A stretch of DNA of 64,000 nucleotides from Psychrobacter sp. Pi2-1 (GCF_904846645.1 NZ_CAJHBO010000001.1:310001-374000); one strand, 5' to 3'; positions 1-9,671 are shown, numbered from the stretch's first letter. Numbers and translations are program-made. The notes: generated by a model from the sequence alone, not told the origin.

Positions 1-1
1 A

Positions 2-577
2 TCACATTTCGGTGTGGCACAAGATGACTGTCTGACTTTTTCGTTTGGTTGCCGCCGTCCAAACCTGATGCAAATCATCGATAGTGTGGCCGATATCGCA
101 ACCAACGACAGCAAGTTATTTATCCCGATGCTACTACCGCAAGCGCTACAAGCGTCAGGTGAATTGCAAGCAGATAGTATTGCGGCTATCAAGGCACAAT
201 TGCTAGAAATGCTACAATCTGATCGCGGTGATGATATGATTCGCCAAGCAGTCTCTGAAGTGATTAGTAAGCGCCAATATGATGCGCTGATGCCAGAAGA
301 AACGTTAGATACCGATGAGCTTATGCAGGCCCTGTCAGAAGGAGCCACATTGCAGGCGGACTATAGCAACCGCTTACTCTATAGCCAGACCACTGATGGC
401 ACCGTGCTGTACGCCAATGGTCAACGTATCGATGGGCTCGATGAAACTGCGATAGCAGTACTAGTACGCTTAGCCAATGGTGAAGCATTACAACATAGCG
501 ATGTCACCGATGTTGATGCAGATGATTTGAGCGAATGGCTAGAGAATGGCTGGGTATGGGTTGATATTTCTGAATAA
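2..577 (+). CDS. roxA: RoxA/YcfD-type ribosomal protein uL16 arginine hydroxylase, 3' part (5' end outside window)
   Basis: The reading frame is open to the left edge of the window, so only the C-terminal ~190 residues are present. The segment reads VAQDDCLTFSFGCRRP and then a helical region and a small C-terminal winged-helix-like region (VLYANGQRIDGLDETA). This matches the second half of the JmjC/cupin 2-oxoglutarate- and Fe(II)-dependent oxygenase YcfD/RoxA, which hydroxylates an arginine of ribosomal protein uL16. The HxD iron-binding part of the cupin lies upstream and cannot be seen. A GTG within the frame at 14 is probably an internal Val, not a start. A strong terminator follows at 620. 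Confidence 0.75.
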   Translation, partial: SHFGVAQDDCLTFSFGCRRPNLMQIIDSVADIATNDSKLFIPMLLPQALQASGELQADSIAAIKAQLLEMLQSDRGDDMIRQAVSEVISKRQYDALMPEETLDTDELMQALSEGATLQADYSNRLLYSQTTDGTVLYANGQRIDGLDETAIAVLVRLANGEALQHSDVTDVDADDLSEWLENGWVWVDISE

Positions 578-611
578 CATCCTGTCATCAGGCTTCAGTT
601 AAACAGCATAA

Positions 612-656
612 ATAAAAAAACCGCTATCTGATAATTATTCAGATAGCGGTTTTTTC
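612..656. terminator. Bidirectional intrinsic terminator
   Basis: A perfect 12-bp inverted repeat (620-631 and 639-650, ACCGCTATCTGA and complement) has a 7-nt loop, with an A-run on the left and a T-run on the right. It sits between the convergent roxA and the PutA C-terminal-domain gene, so it can stop both transcripts. Confidence 0.9.
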
Positions 657-768
657 TTATACATTTTTTGCAATTACTAGTTTGGCATTTATAGCGCTAC
701 CAAACACCGCTTAGTCTTTATGGAAGTTAATATAAAAGCTAAGCGGATTCGTAATTAATGCAGTTCTT

Positions 769-1461
769 CTACTCTGTACCAAGCTCAAGCAAGCTCGCGT
801 TACCACCGATTGCTGTGGTGTTGATAGTCTTGACTCGCTCAGTGACAAAGCGATGCAGGTAGTCAGGCGTTAGCATTTCTGACAAGCCTTCCATATCAGT
901 GACACTGATAACCTGTGTCAAAATACCGTCAGTATTGGCAAGCTCTTGACTGATAGCTTGCACCTCGCTGCGGCTACCAGAGACAGCCACTTGTGCTAGA
1001 CGATCGATGTATAAAAGCGTGACCGTTTGCGAATCGTTAGCCACACTTAATACATCTTCGCTGATACCTGTGTCGTGCAGTATCTTAGCAGCTTCATTAC
1101 ACATCTCATCTTGGCTTGGGCAATGCAATATAACTTCATTACCTGTTAGGAGTGCCGCGATAAGCTGACCTAATACTGCCATAGCTCTAGCAGTTTCGCC
1201 GCCGATGACCATCGTCTTACCACGACCAGTCACATACAAGTCATTGGACTCGCCTGTTGCCCCTGTCATACGATGCATCTCATCCAAGCTAGGCGCAGCG
1301 CTCAACAAATGGTTGAATAAACGCTTTGCTTTATTGGCATCACCAGTGAGCAATGCCAGTTTTGGAATGGCTGCTTGTAGATACGTTGCGCGATTGACTG
1401 CGCCGAGTAATCGCCAAGATTCACAAACCTGGGCATGATTTTTTTTGAATTCAGTCGCCAT
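769..1461 (-). CDS. Stand-alone PutA C-terminal (aldehyde-dehydrogenase-superfamily-like) domain protein
   Basis: This 230-residue protein resembles the part of long PutA enzymes that follows the P5C dehydrogenase domain. It has the GATGESN segment near residue 67 (compare GPTGERN in E. coli PutA), a Rossmann-like TMVIGGETARAMAVLGQLIAALL stretch, and ends in NTTAIGGNASLLELG, close to the NTAAAGGNASLM end of E. coli PutA. In the family this domain helps close the channel that passes P5C/glutamate semialdehyde between active sites. Here it is a separate gene: its ATG lies 11 nt beyond the putA stop, in another frame, and its own Shine-Dalgarno (AAGGAG, 7 nt from ATG) overlaps that stop, so translation is probably coupled. 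It carries no catalytic residues of its own that I can identify. The alternative is that it is a frameshifted end of putA, but the good RBS argues against that. Confidence 0.75.
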   Translation of the reverse strand: MATEFKKNHAQVCESWRLLGAVNRATYLQAAIPKLALLTGDANKAKRLFNHLLSAAPSLDEMHRMTGATGESNDLYVTGRGKTMVIGGETARAMAVLGQLIAALLTGNEVILHCPSQDEMCNEAAKILHDTGISEDVLSVANDSQTVTLLYIDRLAQVAVSGSRSEVQAISQELANTDGILTQVISVTDMEGLSEMLTPDYLHRFVTERVKTINTTAIGGNASLLELGTE

Positions 1462-1472
1462 GTTGCTACTCC

Positions 1473-4400
1473 TTATGCGAGTTCTGTTTGAGTGGTAGTT
1501 TGGGTTTCGGTCGCTGTCATATGAGCAGCTGACTGTTCAGCGTTGACTGCTTCTGAGCTAAGTTGCATGAGACGCGCGACATAGTGCGGGCCACCAGCTT
1601 TAGGACCAGTACCTGATAGACCACAACCACCAAATGGCTGTACGTTTACGACCGCGCCGATTTGGTTACGGTTGATGTAAGTGTTACCGACAAATGCGCG
1701 GCGCTCAATGTGCTCAACAGTATTTTCGATACGGCTATGGATACCTAACGTCAAACCAAAGCCTGTGTTGTTGATGGCATCAATCAGCTTATTCAAATCA
1801 CGCGCTTGATAACGCAGTACGTGTAGAATTGGACCAAAGTGCTCACCACCGATCACATCAATGCTCTTCACTTCGATTGCGGTTGGCAATACAAAGGTAG
1901 ACTTCTCTTGACTGACGACTGAGCTTGAGCTCATTGGCGTCTGTGCCAAAATGGTAGCAGTCGGCTCAGCACTCATACGTTCGATGTGCGCCTCTAAACC
2001 ATGCTTAGCATCAGCATCAATCACTGGACCTACATCTGTGGCAGCATATAGAGGATTACCTACAGACAGCTCAGCCATATTACCTTGCAATAGCTCGATT
2101 AAATCATCCGCCATCTCTTCTTGTACACACAATATGCGACAAGCTGAACAACGCTGACCTGCTGAACCAAATGCTGATAGTACCGCATCTCTAACGACTT
2201 GCTCTGGCAATGCCGTTGAGTCAACGATCATCGCATTTTGACCGCCAGTCTCAGCGATAAAGACAGGCAATTCACCGCTAGCTTGTGCATGATCATTTAA
2301 GCTTTGGTTGATACGTTGGGCTGTTTGAGTAGAACCTGTAAATATCACACCTGCGATATTATCAGCAGCCGTCAAAGCACCACCTACGTCGCCTGCACCA
2401 ATGACTAATTGTAATGCTTCTGCTGGTATACCCGCTTGATACATCAATTGGGCACCAAAATGAGCTACCAAACTGGTTTGTTCAGCAGGTTTCGCTACTA
2501 CCGTGTTACCTGCAGCAAGTGCAGCTACAATCTGTCCCGTATAGATAGCCAATGGGAAGTTCCATGGACTGATACAAACGAAAGTGCCACGTGCTTTATA
2601 CACTTGACGAGACTGCTTACCAGCCAAGTCTGTGAACTCATGTACGACATCATCTAGACGCTCTGCTTCGTCAGCATAGAAACGACAGAAATCAACAGCT
2701 TCTTTGATTTCATCGATGCCATCTTGCATGGTTTTACCCGCTTCAACTTGGCATAGTGCCATTAGTTCAGCGTAGTTTTCTTCGTATAGCTCAGCAATCT
2801 TACGTAATATCTCAGCACGCTTAGCAGCTGGTACATTTTTCCATACATCTTGACCAGCAACAGCAACGTCAATCGCTTGGCGAGCCACTTCAGCGTTGGC
2901 ATAAGTTACTTCACCAGCACTAACTTCATGATTCCAAGGCGCAAGTACAGTCTGCTTATCAAGCTGATTCGTTTGACGATCCACTTCATAGGTATCAACA
3001 GCTTTACCATTAATGATAGAGGTTGCTGACCATGTCTTATGCAGATGGCTATCAATAGCTGATTTGAACGGTAACCATTGTGACTCTACAAAGATATTAG
3101 GGCCAAAACTTGCACGACGTTCACCGTAAATCTCTAACGGTAACGGGATGTCTGGATTGTGCAATGTTGCATTACCAAGCAGCTTGTCATATGGATGCAC
3201 TGTTAGCTTTTCGATTGGGTAAGACTTGTCTAGCAACTGATGAACAAACGAGCTGTTGGCACCGTTCTCTAATAAGCGGCGTACCAAGTACGGTAGCAAG
3301 TCTTTATGCGCGCCCACTGGCGCATAGATACGTACAGGAATCTCATAAGCTTGCAAAATATGATCATAAAGCGCATCGCCCATGCCGTGCAGACGTTGGA
3401 ATTCAAAGTCTCTATGTGCACTCATGGTCATGATTGATGACAATGTATGCGCATTATGCGTCGCAAACTGTGGCCAGATTAGGCCGCGCAGATGGTCTGA
3501 CAATAAGAAGCGCGCACAAGCAAGGTATGCAGTATCCGTACCTTCTTTACGTGTCCAAACTGGATAGCCTGATAGACCTTTTTGCTGAGCAAGTTTGATC
3601 TCAGTATCCCAGTAAGCGCCTTTAACTAGACGTACTGGAATACGATCACCGACTTCAGTAGACAAACGAGCAAGCCATGCTAATACAGCGATAGCGCGTT
3701 TAGAGTACCCTTGTACAACGATACCTAAACCATCCCAGTCCGCTGTCAAATTATCACGGTACAAAGACTCAAACAGTTTTAGAGAAATCTCAAGGCGATC
3801 TGCTTCTTCAGCATCAATACTGATATCGACATTGACTTCACGTGCCGCTTCAATCAATAGCAGGCAGCGCTGACGTAATAGGCCCATTACTTGCGCTTCT
3901 TGCGTTGCTTCATAGCGAGGATGCAGTGCTGATAATTTGATAGACACTGACGGCTTCGGCATGCCTTCTTTGACTTTTACGTTCGCCGTGGCTCTGATCG
4001 CATGTAGATAGTCATTGAAGTATTTTTCCGCATCTTTATGCGTGATCGCTGCTTCACCTAACATATCAAATGAATAGGTATAGCCTCTATTACGATATGG
4101 CTGGCTGTTTTTATTGGCGTCTTCGATGGTCTCGCCCAATACAAACTGATGGCCCATGATACGCATCGCTTTTTGCATCGCACTACGAATGACAGGCTCA
4201 CCCATCTTTTTAGTCATACGATCCAAGAAACCTGATGCAGTGGTGCTGCTGTCAATACTGACAACGCGACCAGTCATCATCATACCCCAAGTAGAGGCAT
4301 TGACCATAAAGCCATTGTCATTTTTAATGTGCTTTTTCCAGTCGGCCACACTCATTTTGTCATGAATCAACGCATCAGCTGTATAGTTGTCTGGCACACG

Positions 4401-4736
4401 AATCAAGGCTTCTGCCAAGCTCATTAGCAAGATACCTTCTTGAGTATCAAGGCTATACTCCAGCAATAATGAATCAACCATCTTGACGGCTTTACCATCA
4501 TTACGCACGTGCTCGACCAGTTTGCGCGTTTGCTCAGCAGCAGCATCGCGTTCTTCTATACTGGGTTTGGCAAGTGGCAATAACTCAGACAACCAACGTT
4601 CTTCATCGGCGCTATATAGCGGCGAAATACGCTTATTTAGCGCTTCTGCTGACTGGGCGAGATACTCAGGCGACAGCATATCAACAGGATTAAACAAGAT
4701 CGGCTCTTGCGGGGTAAACTGGTCTACTGGGTTCAT
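1473..4736 (-). CDS. putA: PutA, bifunctional proline dehydrogenase / L-glutamate gamma-semialdehyde dehydrogenase
   Basis: The enzyme oxidises proline to P5C with FAD and then to glutamate with NAD+, probably associated peripherally with the inner membrane. The N-terminal half is the PRODH barrel (SIKLSALHPRYE, DAEEADRLEISL, LVKGAYWDTEIK, YAPVGAHKDLLPYLVRRLLENGANSSF). The C-terminal half is the aldehyde dehydrogenase (ISPWNFPLAIYTGQIVAALA, ETGGQNAMIV, and the catalytic Cys in GQRCSA). I chose the ATG at 4736 (1087 aa), which has GGAG 5 nt upstream; the longer in-frame start at 4826 adds 30 residues without a good RBS. The ribbon-helix-helix repressor domain of E. coli PutA is missing at the N-terminus, so this PutA should not repress its own gene. 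The protein stops shortly after GLSGTGPKAGGPHYV, and the usual long-PutA C-terminal domain is in the next gene. Confidence 0.95.
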   Translation of the reverse strand: MNPVDQFTPQEPILFNPVDMLSPEYLAQSAEALNKRISPLYSADEERWLSELLPLAKPSIEERDAAAEQTRKLVEHVRNDGKAVKMVDSLLLEYSLDTQEGILLMSLAEALIRVPDNYTADALIHDKMSVADWKKHIKNDNGFMVNASTWGMMMTGRVVSIDSSTTASGFLDRMTKKMGEPVIRSAMQKAMRIMGHQFVLGETIEDANKNSQPYRNRGYTYSFDMLGEAAITHKDAEKYFNDYLHAIRATANVKVKEGMPKPSVSIKLSALHPRYEATQEAQVMGLLRQRCLLLIEAAREVNVDISIDAEEADRLEISLKLFESLYRDNLTADWDGLGIVVQGYSKRAIAVLAWLARLSTEVGDRIPVRLVKGAYWDTEIKLAQQKGLSGYPVWTRKEGTDTAYLACARFLLSDHLRGLIWPQFATHNAHTLSSIMTMSAHRDFEFQRLHGMGDALYDHILQAYEIPVRIYAPVGAHKDLLPYLVRRLLENGANSSFVHQLLDKSYPIEKLTVHPYDKLLGNATLHNPDIPLPLEIYGERRASFGPNIFVESQWLPFKSAIDSHLHKTWSATSIINGKAVDTYEVDRQTNQLDKQTVLAPWNHEVSAGEVTYANAEVARQAIDVAVAGQDVWKNVPAAKRAEILRKIAELYEENYAELMALCQVEAGKTMQDGIDEIKEAVDFCRFYADEAERLDDVVHEFTDLAGKQSRQVYKARGTFVCISPWNFPLAIYTGQIVAALAAGNTVVAKPAEQTSLVAHFGAQLMYQAGIPAEALQLVIGAGDVGGALTAADNIAGVIFTGSTQTAQRINQSLNDHAQASGELPVFIAETGGQNAMIVDSTALPEQVVRDAVLSAFGSAGQRCSACRILCVQEEMADDLIELLQGNMAELSVGNPLYAATDVGPVIDADAKHGLEAHIERMSAEPTATILAQTPMSSSSVVSQEKSTFVLPTAIEVKSIDVIGGEHFGPILHVLRYQARDLNKLIDAINNTGFGLTLGIHSRIENTVEHIERRAFVGNTYINRNQIGAVVNVQPFGGCGLSGTGPKAGGPHYVARLMQLSSEAVNAEQSAAHMTATETQTTTQTELA

Positions 4737-5028
4737 AATAACTCCATAACTATCGTTTAAAAACCATAATAAATGGTGCTTTAGGAAGTCTGATCGTCCT
4801 GTATAACTGCTCATAACCGCTATCAAAAAATAGGGGTTATTGACGGATATTCACAGCAATAATCAAAAGACCAAACGGCGCCATCACAAAACTAAAAATC
4901 CAGCATAGGCTGGAGACGGTTAAGTAGGTCGTTCGACTGTTAAACGGGCTACGTTAACAATACAAAGGCAACAACGAAAAGCTAAGCGGCATTAGTGCCT
5001 TCTTCTTGTTAGTAGTGAAAGGAGTGTG

Positions 5029-5112
5029 ATGACCAAATATCGCCTTATTGAACCGAAAAATCGCTCTAATAATCACAAATCTGTCATCTTTGGTGATGCT
5101 AATTCACTGTAA
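5029..5112 (+). CDS. Putative 27-residue small protein, unknown function
   Basis: A short ORF (begins MTKYRLIEPKNR, ends GDANSL) is preceded by a strong Shine-Dalgarno (AAAGGAG, 5 nt before the ATG). It lies divergent from putA in otherwise non-coding DNA. It is basic and hydrophilic with no signal peptide or membrane segment. It could be a real small protein, a leader peptide, or chance. The good RBS is the only positive evidence. Confidence 0.3.
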   Translation: MTKYRLIEPKNRSNNHKSVIFGDANSL

Positions 5113-5396
5113 GAAAAACCTCTACGGCGTTGATTGAGGTGATGCGCTTAACTCGGCTATAATATCACGAAAGTTTTTTTCAAACTAACGAAATTTATTA
5201 TTTTCATAAATTAATATATATCTAAATAACAATGACTTACAAGCACTTTATTGGCCATGACGCTTTGGTTACGTTTTTTTGTTTACTATTGCCCATAGTT
5301 TGGCATCACCCTGCTTAATACTGGTATCAGAAATACTAAACATTAACTCCCGAAATACGGAACTCAAATTAAAAAGATAGTCTTATAATGCTGACA

Positions 5397-5440
5397 AAAA
5401 AACCCTCCTTATCATCAGCTGATAAGGAGGGTTTTTTGTT
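5397..5440 (-). terminator. Intrinsic terminator of the AzgA-type permease
   Basis: A near-perfect palindrome (5397-5414 with 5420-5437, core ACCCTCCTTATCA) has a 5-nt loop and A/T tracts on both sides. It lies just past the stop of the minus-strand permease gene and can work in both directions. Confidence 0.9.
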
Positions 5441-5473
5441 TAAGACACTATTAATGTCTTACTACACTTTGCA

Positions 5474-6769
5474 TTATAGGAAGATAATCTTGAACAACAA
5501 TATAGCAGTCAAAATCCAGACAGCGATACTGATATCTGCAAACTTGCCTGCAATTGCTTTTACAGCTGTAAAGGTAATAAAACCAAGTGCGATGCCATCA
5601 GCGATAGAGTATGTAAGCGGTGTGAATAGCAATACCACGACCACTGGTGCTGCTTCTGTTAAGTCGCTCCAGTTAATATCCTTTAGGGTACCCATCATAA
5701 GTACGGCTACATAAAAGATAGCGCCAGCCGTTGCATAAGCTGGAATCATACCTGCTAGTGGCGAGAAGAAGATACTGAATAGGAATAGCACACCTACCGT
5801 AACAGCCATCAAGCCTGTACGGCCACCTGAGGCGATACCAGAGATACTCTCGATATAACTGGTCGTCGATGAAGTACCCAGTAAAGAACCCGCTACTGTC
5901 GCTGTTGAATCAGCGAGTAGTGCCTTGCCCATGTTCGGAATATTGCCATCCTTGTCCGTTAGCTTTGCTTGGCTAGTGGTAGCAATCAAAGTACCAGCAG
6001 TATCAAACAAATCGACAAATAAGAAAGCAAAGATCACACTGATCATGCCCACATCAAATGCACCAGCAATGTCTAATTGCATTAGCGTCGGTGCAATAGA
6101 AGGCGGTGAAGAGATGATACCTGTGAACTGTGTATAGCCCATTAATAAGCTAATCAGTGCAACCAATAAAATACCAATGGTTACCGCACCTGGGACTCTC
6201 TTGTAAGACAGGCCAATGATAACAACAAAACCTAGTGAAGCCATGACAGGACCAAACGATGTCATGTCACCAAGGCCAACTAAGGTTGCGTCATGATTGA
6301 CGATGATACCTGCACTCTGCAAAGCAATAAACGCCAGGAACGCACCAATACCAGCAACTACGCCGTTTTTGAGAGACGTTGGAATGGCATTGATGATTGC
6401 TTCACGAATCTTAAATAGACTCAATAGTACGAAGATACAACCAGACAAGAACACCGCACCTAACGCTGTCTGCCATGCGTAGCCCATACCAAGCACCACA
6501 CCATAGGTAAAGAAGGCATTAAGACCCATACCTGGTGCGAGCGCAACTGGTAGTCGGGCGTAGATACCCATGATGAAACAACCTACTGCTGCTGCTATAC
6601 AGGTCGCTACAAATACGGCCCCTTTATCCATACCTGCATCGGCTAAGACGTTAGGGTTGACAAAGATAATATAAGCCATCGTCAAGAACGTGGTTATACC
6701 AGCGATGATTTCTGTTTTGATCGTGGTATTTTCACCATTAATCCCAAAATAGCGTTCAATTGCATTCAT
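5474..6769 (-). CDS. AzgA-type (NCS2-like) adenine/guanine/hypoxanthine permease
   Basis: This is a 431-residue integral inner-membrane protein with 12-14 hydrophobic segments. Family marks are the N-terminal IERYFGI, TEIIAGITTFLTMAYIIFVNP, ALAPGMGLNAFF, LFVDLFDTAGTL and GTSSTTSYIESISGIASGGRTGL. These place it with the COG2252 permeases (E. coli GhxP/AdeP class, Aspergillus AzgA), which import purine bases by proton symport. The exact base cannot be told from sequence. It stands alone, but the purine catabolic locus starts 5 kb away, so supplying guanine or hypoxanthine to GuaD/XDH is a reasonable inference. Confidence 0.9.
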   Translation of the reverse strand: MNAIERYFGINGENTTIKTEIIAGITTFLTMAYIIFVNPNVLADAGMDKGAVFVATCIAAAVGCFIMGIYARLPVALAPGMGLNAFFTYGVVLGMGYAWQTALGAVFLSGCIFVLLSLFKIREAIINAIPTSLKNGVVAGIGAFLAFIALQSAGIIVNHDATLVGLGDMTSFGPVMASLGFVVIIGLSYKRVPGAVTIGILLVALISLLMGYTQFTGIISSPPSIAPTLMQLDIAGAFDVGMISVIFAFLFVDLFDTAGTLIATTSQAKLTDKDGNIPNMGKALLADSTATVAGSLLGTSSTTSYIESISGIASGGRTGLMAVTVGVLFLFSIFFSPLAGMIPAYATAGAIFYVAVLMMGTLKDINWSDLTEAAPVVVVLLFTPLTYSIADGIALGFITFTAVKAIAGKFADISIAVWILTAILLFKIIFL

Positions 6770-7397
6770 AAGTGTCGCCCCCGACTGGCTAATAAAAAGT
6801 CATCATTACCTAAAATTGAACATGACCTCAGCGAAAAAATAACGATGCCACAATAAGAATAATGTAGTAACAAAGCGTAACATATTAGACCAGTTATCTT
6901 ACAAACTCAATCGTTGATAATGTCTATCTCGTACAAAATAGGATTTTGAGAGACTTCAAGACTACTGGTCAGAAAAGCCACATGAAAAGCTATATACAGT
7001 CATGCTGTCGTACGCTATTCGAAAAACTACTTTCTATTCGTCATTAAGGTAATATTCGATTTGAGTCAAAAATTTTAGATAATAAGTGTTTGCTCGGTCA
7101 TTATTCATGTTATCCAACTAACTATTGAATGAATCAGTAGCAGCCCAACCAAATAGTCGTTTAACACATTAATAATGACCTTTCTCTCATTTAGAAGTAA
7201 ACTAGGGGGTTATTATACCGATACCTAAAACGCGATACTTACTGTTGCAGCTTTTTTCTGAGCACAGTTACAAATTTTTAGTAAAGAAACGTGCTGTGTA
7301 TTAAATAATAAAAAGTAAATAGTGTTTGTTTAAGGGTTGTCTGGTTCGGATATCACTATTCCAGCCAACTATTATCAATTATTCGTGAGTCCATTAC
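6770..7397. other. Divergent promoter region between the permease and tolQ
   Basis: These 628 bp of AT-rich DNA contain no convincing gene. I looked for a purine riboswitch in the minus-strand leader of the permease and for a RutR-type operator and found neither; a GACTA-C-TGGTCAG stretch near 6960 has the wrong spacing. Confidence 0.4.
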
Positions 7398-8120
7398 ATG
7401 CCTGAATCATTAAATATTGTCGATCTTATTACCCAAGCCAGTCTATTGGTGCAGATTGTGATGGCACTATTGTTATTAGCCTCTTTACTCAGTTGGGTTA
7501 TTATATTTCGCATGAGTGCGCGACTTGGTACAGCCAAAAACTTTGATCAACAATTTGAGACTTGGTTTTGGTCAGGCGAAGATTTGGCCAAGCTATATCA
7601 AGGCATTCAGGGTTCTCCTGATCGTCAAGGACTTGAGCAGATTTTTTATGTGGGCTTTTCAGAATACCTAAGAATGCACAAAAAGCGTCAACCTAAAGAT
7701 GACATTATCGATGGTGTTGAACGCAAGCTACGCGTCGGCCTAGGTCGTCAGCAGCAATTGCTCGAGTCAGGGCTGACGACGCTAGCCAGCATTGGCTCCG
7801 TTGCTCCGTACATCGGATTGTTCGGTACAGTGTGGGGCATTATGAATGCCTTTTTGGGACTGTCTCAAACTGAGCAAGCTACCCTTGCCTCTGTTGCTCC
7901 CGGCATCGCCGAAGCACTAATTGCCACAGCCATGGGTTTGTTTGCCGCTATCCCTGCGGTATTGGCATACAATCATTTCACAGCAAAATCGAGCCGCTTG
8001 TATGACTCGCGTGCCTTATTTTGTGATGAGATGACAGGCATGCTGCAGCGTGAGACCAGCGTACAAGCGCCTATTAGTAAAGAAACCCAAGTTAATGCAG
8101 GTCAGGTGACAGGGCTATGA
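7398..8120 (+). CDS. tolQ: TolQ, proton-channel subunit of the Tol-Pal system
   Basis: This 240-residue MotA/TolQ/ExbB family protein has a first membrane helix near residues 15-37 and two more in the second half (GLTTLASIGSVAPYIGLFGTVWGIM and GIAEALIATAMGLFAAIPAVLAYN). With TolR it forms the inner-membrane motor that uses the proton gradient to energise TolA and keep the outer membrane attached during division. Its stop overlaps the tolR start by 4 nt (ATGA), which indicates translational coupling. No ybgC precedes it, unlike in E. coli. Confidence 0.95.
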   Translation: MPESLNIVDLITQASLLVQIVMALLLLASLLSWVIIFRMSARLGTAKNFDQQFETWFWSGEDLAKLYQGIQGSPDRQGLEQIFYVGFSEYLRMHKKRQPKDDIIDGVERKLRVGLGRQQQLLESGLTTLASIGSVAPYIGLFGTVWGIMNAFLGLSQTEQATLASVAPGIAEALIATAMGLFAAIPAVLAYNHFTAKSSRLYDSRALFCDEMTGMLQRETSVQAPISKETQVNAGQVTGL

Positions 8121-8575
8121 AACCAAACCCCTACGGCCGTGAAAAAAAAGCCCTTAATGCAGAAATGAACGTCGTACCTTACATTGACGTCATGCTGGTG
8201 CTACTGGTGATATTTATGGTGACAGCGCCGATGCTGATTACAGGTGTCGATGTTGATCTGCCAAAAGAGCAGACCAATACTATGAGTCAAAGCCAACTAC
8301 CTGTGATTGTCTCGTTGACTGACAAGGGTGATATTTTTATCAGTTATGAAAGCAATGTCGACGTGCCAGTAAGTGAGCCTGAGCTGATTAATACATTATC
8401 TAACCTACAGTCTCAGAGCGATAATAGTAACGCTGAGCCAGTACAGGTAATGATCAATGCCGATCAAAACAATCAATATGGTGCCATCATGACACTCATG
8501 GCAACCTTGCAGCAGGCAGGTATCGAGAAAGTTGGGTTACTGACTGGTGCACCTCTACCCACACCTTCTTTATAG
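8117..8575 (+). CDS. tolR: TolR, ExbD-family motor subunit
   Basis: This 152-residue protein has one N-terminal membrane helix, NVVPYIDVMLVLLVIFMVTAPM, holding the conserved aspartate of the ExbD/TolR proton path, followed by a periplasmic domain ending in IEKVGLLTG. It overlaps tolQ by 4 nt and precedes tolA by 73 bp. Confidence 0.95.
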   Translation: MKPNPYGREKKALNAEMNVVPYIDVMLVLLVIFMVTAPMLITGVDVDLPKEQTNTMSQSQLPVIVSLTDKGDIFISYESNVDVPVSEPELINTLSNLQSQSDNSNAEPVQVMINADQNNQYGAIMTLMATLQQAGIEKVGLLTGAPLPTPSL

Positions 8576-8648
8576 TGATAAGCGTCCTTTAGTGAATGTC
8601 TTATATCACAATAGCCAATCCTAGTAATCAATCTGACAAATCACGTTC

Positions 8649-9671
8649 ATGAGTATCCTTACCATGCATAATGCTCCTGCCGTCTATGTACCTACCGAAC
8701 CAGAAAGCAATGGGCTAACACTGCCTACGTTGCTAAGCTTACTGGCGCATGGCCTTGTCATTGGCATACTGGTCTATAACTATCAAACCACTGAAGTTGA
8801 GACTGCTGGTAGTATTGAGACGGTCATGGTATCTCCCGAGCAACTTGCTGAAATGCAAGGACAAATACTGGCTAACCGTGCAGCAGCCAGCGCAATGCAG
8901 ATGGATAGTAGCACTAGCGACTCGTCCAGTAGTGCTCAGCCAGAAGTGTCTGGTAGTAGCGTCAGTGCGCAAAATCCAAGTCAGCCAAGCTCTCAGCGCG
9001 TGCCTGTATTTACACGATCTGAGGAGCCAGCTGGTCAACCCATACTTATGAGTGAAGACCATCAACAACGTCTGCTTGAACAAAATCAAGAGTATGAGCG
9101 CAAAATGGCTGAGTGGGCAGCCCAACTAGACGAATCCGCTATGGAAGAGCTTGACCAAGTCGATCAAAGCAAACGTGATCAGCTTATAGAAGAGCAAAAA
9201 AGGCTGGGAGAGTTTCGTCAAAAGCAAAACAACCCACCAAAGATAAAACGTCCCACTGCTAGCGATCGCAATATTGAGATTGATACTGCTGGCTCTGGCA
9301 ATGCAGGGAAAACCTTTAGCCTGTCAGATGGGCAGTCTACTATATCTGGTGATACGTCAACCTCTAGTACGTCCAAGGGCAGTAGCCGCTCTGCATCCAG
9401 TGGCAGTCGCGGTGCCAGCAACAGCGAAATCATCAATTTAATCAAGCGCAACTATACGCCGCCTACTGCTGCACGAGGCTCTACTCAACGTGCCACCCTG
9501 ACCATCACTGTCAATGCAAATGGCGATGTGATCAATGTGACTGCCTCTGGACCTGATAGCACGGTCAACGAAGCGGCAAGACAAGCGGTACTCAATACTG
9601 GCAGTCTCCCGATTGATGCTGATGACCCCAAATACCCGACTTTTACCATACAGTTTAAAGGCAGCAATTAA
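8649..9671 (+). CDS. tolA: TolA, periplasm-spanning Tol protein
   Basis: This 340-residue protein has one membrane helix near residues 27-45 (LLSLLAHGLVIGILVYNY). A Ser/Gln-rich linker follows, then a short charged helical stretch (about residues 140-205), a second Ser/Gly-rich linker, and a TonB/TolA C-terminal domain (ATLTITVNANGDVINV, AARQAVLNTG, FTIQFKG). It transmits energy from TolQR to the TolB-Pal complex. The Ala/Lys-rich helical domain of E. coli TolA is much reduced and replaced by low-complexity Ser-rich sequence. No clear Shine-Dalgarno precedes the ATG; a second ATG five codons in is possible. Confidence 0.9.
   Translation: MSILTMHNAPAVYVPTEPESNGLTLPTLLSLLAHGLVIGILVYNYQTTEVETAGSIETVMVSPEQLAEMQGQILANRAAASAMQMDSSTSDSSSSAQPEVSGSSVSAQNPSQPSSQRVPVFTRSEEPAGQPILMSEDHQQRLLEQNQEYERKMAEWAAQLDESAMEELDQVDQSKRDQLIEEQKRLGEFRQKQNNPPKIKRPTASDRNIEIDTAGSGNAGKTFSLSDGQSTISGDTSTSSTSKGSSRSASSGSRGASNSEIINLIKRNYTPPTAARGSTQRATLTITVNANGDVINVTASGPDSTVNEAARQAVLNTGSLPIDADDPKYPTFTIQFKGSN

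Larger units (their letters stand above)
4737..5473. other. Spacer between putA and the purine permease
   Basis: This 737-bp stretch is mostly non-coding and AT-rich. It carries the putA leader and presumably its promoter, a possible 27-codon ORF at 5029-5112, and the strong terminator at 5397-5437. I see no further gene. Confidence 0.5.

Noticed and set aside
6770..6900. Purine riboswitch in the leader of the AzgA-type permease
   Set aside because: I could not find the paired loops and conserved core of the class, and it is rare in gammaproteobacteria.
6955..6975. GACTA-C-TGGTCAG near the AzgA-type permease as a fourth RutR-type operator
   Set aside because: The half-sites are one base closer than in the three good sites and the outer bases do not pair, so a dimer would not fit in the same way.
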